Below are positions 38,282 to 50,739 of a stretch of 64,000 nt of DNA, in pieces. Both the position numbers and the translations under genes were made by a program. Where the stretch lies: the NCBI RefSeq assembly GCF_901709675.1, contig NC_051101.1, forward strand, positions 6,964,501-7,028,500. The letters run 5' to 3'. The stretch is from Syngnathus acus (lineage: Eukaryota; Chordata; Actinopteri; Syngnathiformes; Syngnathidae). The notes below the pieces were generated by a model. It made no database searches and was not told where the DNA came from. It was given only the letters and a program-made list of their open reading frames with translations. The number at the start of each line of letters is the position of its first letter. Position 1 is the stretch's first letter.

Positions 38282-41200
38282 TCAGGGCACATCCTCCGGA
38301 GAGTCGCTGTCATCGGAGCTCCTGACTTGTTCGAGATCCTGAAGGCCAACCAACGTCATGTCGGGCTGAATGTCCTCTTCGTCTAATTGCACCACAGGCT
38401 CATCACTGTCCTCACTGAGGCCATCGCCATCTTGAACACATTTATAGTGTCTGTCTGCCGAGTGGTTTTCTAGGTCAGGGACTTGGCTCAATGGGCTGCT
38501 CAAGAATTCCGAGGAGTCGGACTTAGGGTCTGGACCTGGTTAAGATGACAAGCACAGTTAATCACATTCAACAGCTCTGCTAGTTATCCATCCTTGATGA
38601 CTATGTTGTATGTGTGACCATGAGATAAAGTTGCAGGTTTGCAAAAATGAGCACAGCCTTAAAATCAATCTGGGCTGAATGAAATGGTTACTGCAGTGGA
38701 GTTTGCATTATCGCCTCGTTTCCACTTTCTAGATCAGGTCCATTACGCTAATTCGTTTTTCAGGGTAAGTGACTTACCTGAAGTGAGTGACGACCCAGAG
38801 CTAAACTCATCACTAGAGTTGAGGAAATTGTCCAATGCTTCCTGGTCTGATAGGTTGGTTACGGTCATCTGATCCAGAACAACCACATCTGCTTCTGTTG
38901 GATCTTCAGTCGTATATACAAAGAGGCACAATATACATGAAGCATTTGAAATCCAACTCGCCTTCCCATTTCTAACAATTGTTTACCTTTTCAGCCTCTA
39001 AACTATAACATAACATAAAACATGTTAAAGAGAGCATGCTCAGCCATAGAACGTTTACCTCTGTGCTCAAGATATCCAGTGGAACGGTATTTCTCCAAGT
39101 CTTGGTTAAAGGCTTCTTCAAAGACTTTCTGTCGTTCCCTCAATTTCTGCTGCCGTGCCTGCTCTAACTTTACAACTTTCTGAGAGTGCTCTGCGTTCAG
39201 TTCCACTAGAACACACAGCATTAATTTATAATTTGCTCTTCAAGCATTCCATTGAATTTGTCTCTTTCGTTTAACCTGTCAAAATGTTTACACCTTAATA
39301 GAGAGAGTTCAGCTCAGTTTTACCTCAATAAACATATTGTTAAAATAATATTTATGACAGTCAAAGATATAAGCAGTGCCCATGTCAAGTAACTGTAAAG
39401 GAGCTCACCTTCTAGTGCCTCCAGTTCTCGCCTGTAAAAGACAAATGCAAAAAGTTCCCATTCAACAAATTTTGTTTCATCAAAGTGAACAAAGAGTGAT
39501 GGAAAAAGCTGAATTAAACACAAAGGAACGTTTCTTTTTGATGTCGCTACAATTAATTCAAGTTGCAATTTATTGTTAAGTGAAGCAATCAAGTTTGATG
39601 AAGCGCATACCTCTTTTTTTTCTTAAAGACTTCCAATTGTTCCATATGCTGCTGCTTGAGTGTCTGTTGTTCACATTGACAACATAGTGTCTCCAAGAAG
39701 ACCAGCCTGCTCTCCATCTCCTCAAAGTCACCTTCCAGATGAGCTGCACATGGACACAGACATTCTTGAAGCGAAACTACTCAAAATAGGAGTCAGTCCA
39801 TGTACTACTACTACTACTGTGCTCTTTGTCCTCAGGTGTTACGACTACCTTCCGCTACAATAAGACAAATGTGCACACTCAAAGGACAACCAGAGCGTGA
39901 GCGCATGAACCTTATGCTGAACATTGGACACATGCTCAAACCGTATTTCTATAGATAACTGCATATGATACCTATCGATGTAGTGATGGCGTCAAGTTCG
40001 CCGATGAAGGCAGGCAAACTTTGGAGTTGTTCCTGTAGCTGCGTCAGTGCTGATCGTCTCTTCTCCCAGTGTGCCGACAGCATCACTACGTCCCCATCAA
40101 TGGCCTTAAATAGGGCACAGAGAGGAGCAAAATAGTATGACGAATCAGTTGTGTTTTTGGTGTCTTCTCGGAGTAGTAGCCTTGACTAATTTTTTTTTTT
40201 TTTTTTTTAAAGCTGGGAGACTATTAAAGATATGAAAATGCAAAATTAAGCCATTTAAGTCCAAAAGTTTTAAGGGTTACCATCCACATCGTTTTCACAA
40301 GACAAATTTGTTACCGTGAATCGAAGTGGGAGGAAATGAAACAATAGTGTGTCATCTGTGAGAGAGAAGAACTGAACATACCTCTGCAACCTGAGCACAG
40401 TCTTTCGTTTTTTTGTGAAGCAGAAACCAACTCTCCTCGTACCTAAAATAACACATTTTATACTGAAGGCAAAAATCATACAGCGCAGTGCAGCCGGTCT
40501 GTCTGTGAGTACCTGCTCAGGATGTCTAGTCCAGCACCGAAATGAGGAAGACTTTCTTCATACCTGAGCAAGAAATATGTCAAACTTAATACAGTCATAA
40601 ATCAGCTCAGGTTAAGCATTGAGGTTTAAAATCTCTTTGAATATTTAAAGTTTGACATCCCAACCACTAATACTGGAAACATTTGCAGAAAGAATTACCT
40701 GTCAGCAACAAAATACTGATTGTATTTATATTCGGTTGCAAGTTACATTATGTTCATTCCTTTTTTAACTGACCTGGACTTCCTCCTGCTGCTGCTGCTG
40801 CTGCTGCTTTTGGATTCCTTTGATTTGTCCCCAAGTGTTTTCAAGCTGTTGAGACAGGGGGGAAACGGTTTATACACATAAATCATTGGCAATAATAAAA
40901 TCATAACAACTGTCGATACATACGACTCGTTTGAAGCAGTTATAGATGAGAGAGGAGAGATTCAAAGTCTCCTTTCATTAGTAGATCCGAGGCATCGTGA
41001 TCACAGCGTGCATGATGTCACACTACAACTAAGTTTGACAATTCCTAGAGCTGACTCACATTTCTATTCATACATCTACGCTTTGTGCCATGTATTAAAT
41101 TTTCAACACAGTGGTGATGAGAGGGTCATTGACTGTGTTCCGAATCCCTCGCTGCTACTATAATGTACCAAAGGGTACCACAAAATGGGACAAAAAGAAC

Positions 41201-41931
41201 CCATCCATGGGAGCAATACACAGGATGATACAGATCAGGAGTCGAATGGGTCAGCTTTTACAGCAACCTGTTTTCGCAGATGAAAAGAAAACATAAGAAA
41301 GTGCGTATCCAATTTCACTGAAATGATGAATGAATGGTTTAAACATACATGACTAGAAAACTAATCTTAATTTGCCTATCTATGTCAGCAATGTATAGTG
41401 ACATACTGACAAAATGATGGCAAAATGTAAATATGTTTGGAAGTACTGCCCCAGCGGGCATAGTATTTAGGCATCTGGGCACTGCTGCTTAAGTACATAA
41501 GTGATACGTTCCATAATTAATGTCATTTAACAACTACATTCCCCTTGAAACACATTGCTAAGGGAATTTCTTCGCATTTGCCAGCAAACTGTTAAGCTCC
41601 ATTCTGTTTCACCTTCTTGACCCGACGTCACATGCTCGTCAGCTGAGAGCAATAAACAGGAATGGCGCACATCAACCGTAACAAACCATATCTTGGGTAG
41701 TAAAACAAAAAAGCTAATGATCGTAACAGATCGTAATGTTTTAAATGTGTTCGTTTTATGCTTTATACTCTTCACCAAGTGACTTTGCTACGAGCAAACT
41801 TTGCTGCGTCCTATTTGTTGTGATATCAATACAATTTGATTGCAACTCACACGCATCGACATAAATCAGACAAACCCTGTCGTTAAATCCTGTTGCACCA
41901 TGTGAAGTCTTTCTCTGAAGTTCTCGAACAT
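38282..41931 (-). CDS. dtnbp1: Dysbindin (dystrobrevin-binding protein 1)
   Basis: Dysbindin is a BLOC-1 subunit that works in biogenesis of lysosome-related organelles and in synaptic vesicle traffic. Ten minus-strand exons: 41931-41876, 40845-40774, 40562-40512, 40442-40382, 40104-39972, 39743-39611, 39431-39409, 39205-39059, 38903-38778 and 38535-38282. All phases agree, giving 351 residues, the same length as human. Exon 1 reads [19 protein letters not shown]. The coiled-coil dysbindin domain spans exons 5-8 ([39 protein letters not shown]). Exon 9 holds [13 protein letters not shown]. The tail is acidic and Ser/Asp-rich. Exon 2 has a run of seven serines coded by AGC. An in-frame ATG further upstream (42096) would add 55 unlike residues and I do not prefer it. 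Confidence 0.96.
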
Positions 41932-44900
41932 GATTCCACTGTGTAGTTTATCTTGAGTAAGGATGTTGTCCTCTGAGATGAACCCGGTTAACAGTACGGG
42001 CTCCTGACAACTCTGTTGTGAGCTTGTAACAGAACCTGCGGTTCGTCTTCCGTTATACTTCTTCTTAGGTGAAAATTTAACGGCATCGAGAATCAATTAC
42101 TGCCCCCTACTGTCTCAACGTGTTCATGGCGGATTGCTGGCTGGATATCACACGAAATGTGACGTTTGTCATTCACTGCATAACATTAATATCACAGCAA
42201 GAAGAAAATGACAAAATATTAAACTGACTAGTACCTTTAATTTGATTTATCCTTCACTAAATCCATGACTTTTGTCTCATTAGTAAAACTATCTTGGGGA
42301 TTTAAAAGGCATAATTTTCAAAATCCTGCTCAAGCACCTCTGAGCAAGGCAAAGAACCCCAAACTGCTTGAAGGACAACACACACTATTCACAAAACATT
42401 AAAGATATTTGGCAGGTGACATCCTTGTAAGTCAATTTATGGGTTGTGATTTTTTCTGTTCAGCTCCTTGTTAGAGAAGAGCAAGTTGTGTAAAACATAC
42501 TAACACATAAAAACTGTACATATGCATTCAAAGATTTTAGAGACTGTTAAGCTTCCCTGTATAGGTTATAACGTAGTGCCTTTTAGGTTCATCCTCAAAT
42601 TCCACTCAAATGTTTAACTATCCCTAACTTATTGTGAGACGTGTATCGTTTTGTAGATTTGATTGCTACATTGATATTTTTTTGGGAAAAATTAGGAGCT
42701 TAGTTGCGTACCATACAGTATTTAGCATTTACTATACCTACTTGTATTAATAGCCATACAAAAATGTTCAGAAAAAGCACACAGGCAAATATACAAAGAC
42801 CAATTTTATTCATGAGCACATCACATTTGTCCACTGAACAGATAAGGAAATGTGCAACAGTTTAAAAAGCCTGTTCTACTGACAAGCTGGTAGTACAGCT
42901 GCCTTTGCCAAATAAATCGCTCACGACAATCCAAACTTTACATCACGTCATGTAGCAGATGATTTTGTGGTCACTTGCAATACCACACTGAAGTCAAACA
43001 AAAGGTTTCCAATGAGAGTCAGAAAGATGTGTCAGAAATGTTCCAGGTTGGGTCTCACTAAAGACATACATATATTTCAAGCCCAAACTATGACTTTTCC
43101 CCCTCTATTTGGGCCAGATGATAAACCAACATGTCTCCAAAATGATCATGTGGTATTTGCTTTGTTCAATGCATGCAAAGAGGCCAGAGCAGTGGCAGTA
43201 ACACTTGTAGCCTGAGACCTTTTTTTTTAATATATATAGATATCTATATCTATATCCACTTTCCCAAACTCAAGTGGGTCAAAAAGAGGAGCCGTTTTGA
43301 GGACTTAAGATAGCTATGATGAGAGTTGCAGAGTATCCCAGAAGAATACTGCTAAGATGGCAGATGTGGCAGAGAAAGCTGGGAAAGAGCGTTAAGACAC
43401 AAGGGGGAAAACTTATACATTCGAATGGAAAAATATCTTGGAAAACCAGTCCTGGAACTTTTCCAACATAGTATCCCTAAAAGTATTTGAACAGCAAGGT
43501 CAGTTTCTTTGTTGTTGTTTTTCAAGTTCAGAATACCAGTTTTTATTTCATGGTATTTACATCTAGGTATGTTAAACAATTCAGGACAGAGTACCTTTTG
43601 TTCGAACCCACCCACTATTGAAGTCAGCAAAAATACTGGCTCGTGTGACTGGTGTTTCTAGTTACTCAGGTAACTTTGGGTTTCACCAGTGAAAACTGCA
43701 TTTGCTGTTGAGCAAATGAAAATCAATTGTGTGAGTGTGTGTGCTGGGGGTTGGAAACCATTTAGAACATTTGAAAAATTGGGCATAGCCAGTTCAACAA
43801 TTTGGAATGTCCAGAGGGAAAAAAAAAACATTAGAGTACTGAGCACAGACAAATATTAGAGTACCGAACACAGCAGTGGATGACAGAAGGATGGTGAGAG
43901 CTGTGAAGAAACCCAAATGTCTTAAATACAACAAAACAAAGAGAATGACCATGCTGTTCCAATATTTTTGAAGAGGACTGTACCTTTTAAGTGGTACTAA
44001 CATGCCAATACTAGTAAGGACCCTTAAACTGAAAGGGCAGAAAAGTAGTGTGATTTTTAGGTACAAAAAGAGATATTACATGGAAGCACCTGAAACCAGT
44101 TTTGTTATAGTGATTGTTCACTATATACATTTCATATAAAGTTAATACATAAGACAATTATATTGCTCAAATTATTTTTGCTGTACATATACGTAAAAAT
44201 CACACATCAGAACAGACAAGTGTATACATGAACATAACATCCTATGTTACAGCGTTATCCAGTGTTGGTTTCAAATTCACTCACTGGCCACCAGATTTTG
44301 TACACCTGCACCATCTAATGCGAGTCAATACAAGAAGAGCTGTATCAAATATTTTGCATTTACAAAGACGTTTCATTGATTGAATTTGCAATTACAAGAT
44401 CTGTCCCCTACATAGTAGGGCCTACAGTAAGCTACACGTACTGTCAATAAAGAACTATGCTTTGCCGTAAACTTTTTTGAATATAAACTACAATTTTCTA
44501 AACATCTTTTTAATACTTGTTCTCTATTTTTATAATGCTATACGTGATTGATTTATTGATTGTATTATTTATTCAACAAAATGACTACAGAATCAACACT
44601 ATAATCATATTACATAATATGATGCTTGCTAGCATCTTGTTTTAGTTCCCTTGCAAGGTAAGTTAATTGAAGACTAAATTCTTCATAGGTGTGAAGTAAA
44701 AGGTTGGGTGCCCTGTGATTGGCTAAAACCAGTCCAGGGTGCAACCCACGTTCACCAAAGGTCATCTAGGAAAGGCTCAAGTTCACCAGGGAACCTAAAC
44801 CGGTCTATAAAAACTGATGACTGGATAAATAAAGACCATTTTTTATTTTATCAATATCATTTTGGAGACAGCTCCCTAAGCAGACTCATTAGATGCTGTG

Positions 44901-44992
44901 GGTGTACAGTAATGATCATCTCCTCTATATTAAATATTACATATAGTAAACAATGAATCTGTAAACATGTTCAGCCACAGATCAGGTGTTTG
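41932..44992. other. Between dtnbp1 5' end and JARID2-like stop; likely 3'UTR of the latter
   Basis: There is no exon for ARID, JmjN or JmjC sequence on either strand. Minus-strand AATAAA signals occur close to the stop (TTTATT at 44842-44847) and at 42805-42810, so the JARID2-like 3'UTR may be about 0.15 or 2.2 kb. The dispersed fish repeat recurs at about 44700-44830. The first 150 bp after 41931 should include the dtnbp1 5'UTR and promoter. Confidence 0.5.
44700..44830 (-). repeat. Dispersed fish repeat copy
   Basis: The landmarks GTGATTGGCTAAAACCAGTC, CCAGGGTGCAACCCACG and GATGACTGGATAAATAAA follow the inverted order of the 8866-9060 copy. It is degenerate. Confidence 0.6.
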
Positions 44993-47900
44993 TTAGCGCT
45001 TGAGAAGGATTCTCTGACTGCTCCTAGTTTGAACTGTTGAGGTAGTCGATTGGATCTGCCTAAGACGTTTTGTCGAGCCCTTGGAAGTGACAGAACAGCT
45101 ACCCTCCTTTGTTGAGTCATCAGCCCAGCCCTTGGAAGAGTCAATGGCAGAACATTTGGAATCATCAAGAAAGCAGCTGCTGGCTGGTGACGTAAACATG
45201 ACAATGTCTTTGCTAGCACCTGTTTTAGTTCCCTTTGGACTATGTTTGGCAGAATTATTCGCTGGTGGCTTGCTATGTACATATGGTGATGTCACTGAGT
45301 TGATTAGAGCTTTAGGAACAGTAGTGTGTCCTGCAGCTCTGATAACAGTCCTAGCAACTGTAATCCTGGGAATGGTTTTGGAGTTTAGAGGTGACCCCAC
45401 TGTCAAGTTCCTCTGTAGCCGTTTTTCTCTCACATTTCTGCACATGACCTCACTGACTGGACCTAGGTCAGATTTATCTTTGACCTCAAGAGAAGTGATG
45501 CTTGCCACCGAGCCCAATTTCCCAACATCAACTTTGTTCTGCGTGTCTGGGGTAACATAACCGTCCCTTACTAATTTCAGCTCTCCCATATGTGTGTCTT
45601 GTATAAGCTCCGCATCGAGGCTACCGGTGTTTCGTACCTCATGGAGAGCATGTTCCACTTGCAGATCTTCCTTATCGTTAGCCTCCGTCTCACCGTTATA
45701 GTAGTCACTACCAAGTTGAACATTCCCATTGGACTGTTGCTGTCTGCACTTCTTTAACGGATTGTCGGTAGAAACATGATTAGGAGGAGCTAGAGTAGCA
45801 TCTGGTGGGAGGCCTCTCCTTCTTCTAGACAATCTCACAACCCCGGGGGGCTCGCTGAGCTGTCTGGTGGCTAAGTTAGTAGTCAATGGCATTTGAGCTG
45901 GTGCCCTGCTTGGACTTGTTCCTGAGTTCTGAAGACCTCTAAGAGTCTTGGGGTTTCTGTAGAACTTACAAACTGTTAGGCATTGATTGTGAGGCAGCTG
46001 GTGGTTGCTGTGTTGGGAGAGGTGATTGCTCTTGACTTCTGGTTGGCTTTGGGACTGGCCCCTTAGTTTATTGTCGAGGCTTGAGGATTGCTGGCTGACA
46101 CCCCTAGTTTTAGGCTTCAAAGTTGAAACCGATCTGACAAAGGAGGTGCTATGTTCAGAAAATCTGGCAACCTTGGAGACCTGGAACGTGAAAAGATCTT
46201 TTAAACACAGTCATATCGGATATGGGTTGCTTCCGAATAATGTTACAAAAATATGGGAATTTTCAAAGTTGGAATATTTCCATGGGAATTACCAGAAATT
46301 CCAATCAATCTCACAAACCTTTTTATTTCTTCTGAGCTGTATGGAGAAGTGCCTCGATCTCAGGTGGTGTTTTGAAACGTCTTCTCCCCTGCCAGACTCC
46401 ATACATTCATTCTTAAGCCTTTGCCCTGTCTCCTCCTTCCTCTCTCTCTCCCTTCTCCGCTGTGCCCGGGCAGTTAGATGGCAGAGGGAGCTTCCCTCTG
46501 CAGAGTCAGAGCTTCCAAAGTTCAGTGACCTACAGTCTGGCCGCTCTATAAGACAACACACACAAAGTCAAATTAATATTCATAATAAGATTTAACTTTC
46601 CGTGGAGCATTTTGTCAAGTGGTTGGGATGAGAATCGACATCTCCAATTTGCATTTGATGAGATGGGAACATTCTTATCACGTGTCAAAGTGGAAAGGCA
46701 CCTGTTTGCATGATGGTGTTCTTCCTGTCAGCGACAATCTGGGAGTGTATGGAAAGATGCGAATTCAAATCCTGTTCACTCAAGAAGGCCATGCTTCTTG
46801 GCAACGCTGCTGAACCTGAGGTCATAGTGAAAATTCACTTCATTTCGTAGTGTCTTCGACAGTGACCAGCGAAAGAACAATTAGATGCTAAAATACAGAT
46901 CAGGTGTTAAAACCTCTTACTCGAGCTGTGTTCACACACACACACACATTTTGATTCAGAACAAAGCATAACATACTCAAAGTGTGTAAAATTTCACAAT
47001 TTGTCCTGCCTGGTTCACCTGGCATCAATTTAAAAAATTGCATTGAGATTATGAATTTCATCATGAAGACTTACCTCTGAGGCAGAGAAAAGACAGGAAG
47101 TCCTCGGTTTTAGGTCGACGTCTTGTTAGACTGGTGACTACTGCTAGTTTATGGTTGTGTCTATACTGTGTGGATGACATCAGAGGTGGAGCAGGAGAGC
47201 TGGGTGGGGACTGGGCAAATTTTCTTTGCGCTTGCAGCCTTGGCCTGCATAAGCTAACAAACAAACTTATCTGAATTAAAGGTTAATTAAAAAAAAAAAA
47301 AAAAAACTTGCATGTGAGGACTAAAACCCTTAGGCAGAATAAAAGTATGTCCTCGCGTCTTTCCATGTCTGACATGATAATGACAATTGTTTGTCCATCA
47401 TTCTTTCATACACAAAGACACACAAAATAGTATGAAACCATGAAAAAAAGACAACAACACAAGACTCGCTGACCTCCTGCTATGTGGGTCATCCTTGTCA
47501 CAAAAGAGGCTGGCAGGGTAGTGCTCAGGGCGCGCCTCCAAGGACCAACTCCAGCTTGAGCTGCCTGACAGCGAGGACGGACACTGACCGCTACCATTAA
47601 CCATGGAACCTAAACCAATGGGTACAAATGTTAGTACCTGAACAAAGATGAGCAGAGAATTCATGCTCACCCACAAGACGACAAAATCACTCTGCATTTT
47701 GCTTCGTTATGCTACATCCCAAAATGAATGAAGTGTGTATTGATAGTATAATCTGATAATCCGTTTTAACAGCTTGGTTGTAAAATTATCTGACCGTGGC
47801 GTAATTTCTAATCCAAATAGAGTTAGAGACTGAGAAATCATATTAAATTGTTACTGACCCCTGATGCCTTTGGGAGAGCGCGACCTCTTCCCGGCCTCGA

Positions 47901-48642
47901 CTGGAGTCCTCGTGAGTAGCTGTACATTCTTGGGCGGCCTCCTATTTTTGACTGAGTGCTTGTGCTGGCTTCTCTGTGGTTGTTTTGTAGTGTTTGTGTA
48001 TTTAGAGGTCAACGTGGATGATGAATTAGTCATTTTACGTGACCGTAATGTCCTGGTTGAGACAGCCTTATTGTGCGCATGTTCTTGTAAGCTGGTGTGC
48101 TGCACAGTTTTTTCTCGACACAGTTTTGGTTGCGTGTGAATGCGCTCTTCTGTCTGAGTTGTTTTGCTTTTTTGTGAATGCGTATCCTGAGACAACTTTG
48201 ATTTGTGCACTTTGTTGGTATGACCACTTTGCTGTTTTGTCTTAACTTGTGTGTTTTGCAGGCTGTGTGTTTTTTTCTGCATATTCTGCAATCTGTGTGA
48301 GACTCTTTGTTGCTGTGGCTTTTGATTTGACTTTTGTGGTTCAAGCGAAAGTGGAGCTTTTGATACGTGCTTGCGTTTGTGCCCATTTGCAGGTAAGTGT
48401 CCGTGTGTGGCACGGCGTGTGTCTCTGAATTCCCTGAGGGAGAGGAAAAGAACTTTGCGCACCAGACGCTCCTCACACCAAGGCATCCCATCGCTGATGT
48501 CCTACAGAGACAAACCACAACATGCAAGGTCATTTTGAGTTATCACACACTGCTCCAAACGCATGGACAGTATGCGGTACGTGTACATTTTACTCACATA
48601 TTTTTTTTTGATGATATTCCGTTTGGGTCTGTCTGTACTCAT
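44993..48642 (-). CDS. jarid2: JARID2-like protein, N-terminal half only (no ARID/JmjN/JmjC)
   Basis: JARID2 is an accessory subunit of Polycomb complex PRC2. Six minus-strand exons: 48642-48598, 48501-47859, 47609-47474, 47244-47075, 46545-46319 and 46180-44993. All phases agree, giving 802 residues with an in-frame stop; human JARID2 has about 1,246. Exon 1 reads MSTDRPKRNIIKKKY, very close to human. Exon 2 opens DISDGMPWCEERLVRKVLFL, the ubiquitin-interacting segment, followed by a long Lys/Gln/Ser/Thr-rich stretch. Exon 4 holds PRLQAQRKFAQS, with Lys283 equivalent to human Lys116, and later KTEDFLSFLCLR. Exons 5-6 are basic, low-complexity and poorly conserved. No ARID or Jumonji exon follows before dtnbp1. 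The first intron is 96 bp. It may be a truncated paralogue, a real short PRC2 cofactor, or the result of a rearrangement. Confidence 0.88.
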
Positions 48643-50299
48643 CTTGCACAGTTGACATGAATGACAGAAGATTTTTTTGCTTTGCTTTTTCTGTCAGTGT
48701 GTAAATCTTGTGTCCTGAAAAAAAAGAGAACCCAGTAAATTGGAATATTAATCTGAAATTAAAAATAGAAAATAATGTATAATTACCACCCCCATTCGGT
48801 TTTAATATCAGTTTATTGACCTTTATGGGTGTAAAATTAATTCATTGTTTTGATATATGTAGTTTTAAGTCAATTTTATGAATTTTTAATGAACACAATA
48901 AAAAATGATTGGAAAAGGTGTATCTGATTAATTTGTGATTCTATTGTAAATTCAAATTTATTTTGTCCATCCATCCATTATCTGAACGGCATTTCCTCAC
49001 AAGGGTCACAGGGAATTTATTTTGTATTTAATTCATTTAATGTGAAAACATGAGCACATATACTGTAGACATTTTAACTGCTGTATTCACATTATGTCCA
49101 CGTACGACAGTTTTGACATTTGACACTCACTTATTAATGTTTGTAAGTGAAAATGATCCGGTAAGTGAATGTTCATCACAACATAAAGGGTTGGAAAAGT
49201 GACTGAAAATATTTAACCGTAATTCGGACATCAATCTGGATCACTACTTCTCTTGTCCATTGAAATATTCAAATTTGCACTCATAATGAATAAATATCAA
49301 TAGCTGATTTCAATCATTACATATTTTGACAGCAACGCAAGTCAAAATAAAAAAATCTTTAAACGATGTTGTCAACTACATGTCAATGAAATATCGCGCA
49401 CATAGATCTAACTGGACAACGTCTGATGATAGGCCTCATAATTTAGGGAGGCACAGTTAATCATTGCAATAGGTTACTTTTGTCATTTTGATTGCACTTG
49501 CATTACGATAACGTAACAAGATTGCTATCTGCCACTAAAATCCATTCTACAGTATAACATCGACGTAAGTGTGGATGTCGACTTTGACGTTCGTCTATAT
49601 ACGACTCCGAGCAATCTTAAAATATAGGATGATAAGGGAGGTGAACTGGAGCGAACGTGTACGGCAAAATTCTGGTCAGAGTCGTTAAACAAAGCAGGAA
49701 TGAAACAATGGGCCGAATAGATCACCCACCTCGAACGGGATAACCGGGCTAGCGGTGCTACATCGTGAGCCCTGCGCCCACTTGGGTTTGTAGCAGTAGC
49801 AGACAGACCCGCACGGACAAACCTGGAACAAGACACATTTGAACCCCCACCGAATGCGGCTCGTCCGTGTGAAGGTTCCACACGAACACGGCCTGGCTGC
49901 GCGTGCAGCATCGTGCGCATGTGAAAGGCCACTCTTTTCCGGTCTCCCCCCTGGTGGGCGTGGCCTCCTTCTCCCGGCCGAGCCCAACGGGAAAGTCAGC
50001 AACATGAGCTCACTCTACTGTAATCTGAAATCTTATACTATACAGTATATATTATATCTTAAAAAAAAAAAAAAAAAAACCTGTGTATATTTGTACATTC
50101 TCGGTTTTCTTCGTGTTGACGTCCTCCTTTTAAATGAGATTTTTCTCATTGGAACTCCTGTTTTTTCGTCAATGAGTCAAAGATCAACGACATTTATTTC
50201 CCTTTATCATTTTTCCCATCTACATTATTCATATAACATGATTTTATTTAATAATCGGTTGTGTTACGTGAGTGGGTACTCATAGTAAAACAAAAAGTA
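48643..50299. other. Upstream of JARID2-like gene, no further gene seen
   Basis: No coding exon is supported. An A-run at 50060-50079 and AT-rich DNA surround the GC-rich block 49690-50010. Long minus-strand open frames in that block have no similarity I recognise and follow its high GC. Confidence 0.5.
49690..50010. promoter_or_regulatory. GC/CpG-rich block, possible CpG-island promoter
   Basis: This is the only strongly CpG-dense stretch in the surrounding 5 kb. It contains many CG dinucleotides and a GGGCGTGGCC motif. It lies about 1.1 kb upstream of the JARID2-like start codon and about 0.9 kb upstream of the ZP3-like gene. A noncoding first exon of the JARID2-like gene could start here. 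This is inferred from composition and position. Confidence 0.4.
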
Positions 50300-50615
50300 C
50301 AGCTACTTCGCGTTTCGTTTATCGCGGCTTCACTACATCGCGGATTATTTTTCTAAATTAAAAACACATTTAAAAGTCAAAATAAAACTTCTAAATTGAG
50401 GAAACATGTGTCTAACCTTTAGGACAATGTAGTATTGCTCCAAATGTTTGTTTACATTCCTTTCGCGTGTTAGCACGATCGCGAATTAGCATCTTTCCGC
50501 TAACTCGTGAGCCTGCCCAGTACTTCTTGCTAGTGACTGTACTTCGCGGATTTCACTTATCGCGGGTGGTTTTTGGAACCAATTATCCGCGATAAACGAG
50601 GGATTACTGTACACT
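50300..50615. mobile_element. MITE with (T)TTATCGCGG ends, possibly pogo/Tigger-like
   Basis: The left part has CGTTTATCGCGGCTTCACTA, and the right end reads CCGCGATAAACGAGGGATTA and closes near ACTGTAC. The ends are inverted copies rich in CGCG words, and the interior has no open frame. The termini resemble pogo/Tigger-type non-autonomous elements. It ends about 260 bp upstream of the ZP3-like start codon. Confidence 0.6.
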
Positions 50616-50739
50616 GTACACAAGCCAAAAACGATACCCGTTTTTTCTAAATACTTTTAGTAAATGTTCGAGTTGTTATATAAAATTCAAACGCTTTTTT
50701 CTTTAAAAATATTATACATGAACGCAATTTTGGCTCTAG

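Noticed and set aside
41932-42096. N-terminal extension of dysbindin from an upstream in-frame ATG
   Set aside because: The extra 55 residues have no counterpart in dysbindins. Starting at MFENFRERL gives exactly the human length of 351.
42967-43215. 82-residue plus-strand open frame between dtnbp1 and the JARID2-like gene
   Set aside because: It shows no similarity to a known family, no splice context and no start-site support. It probably lies in the antisense of a 3'UTR.
45081-45560. 159-residue plus-strand open frame
   Set aside because: It is the antisense shadow of the last exon of the JARID2-like gene, whose frame continues across six exons.
48486-48501. Start of the JARID2-like protein at the internal ATG of exon 2
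   Set aside because: A 45-bp upstream exon (48642-48598) encodes a near-perfect match to the human JARID2 N-terminus, has a GTGAGT donor, and joins in phase.
49525-50005. Two long minus-strand open frames in the GC-rich block
   Set aside because: High GC reduces stop codons. No similarity is recognised, and the real first coding exon of the JARID2-like gene was found at 48598-48642.
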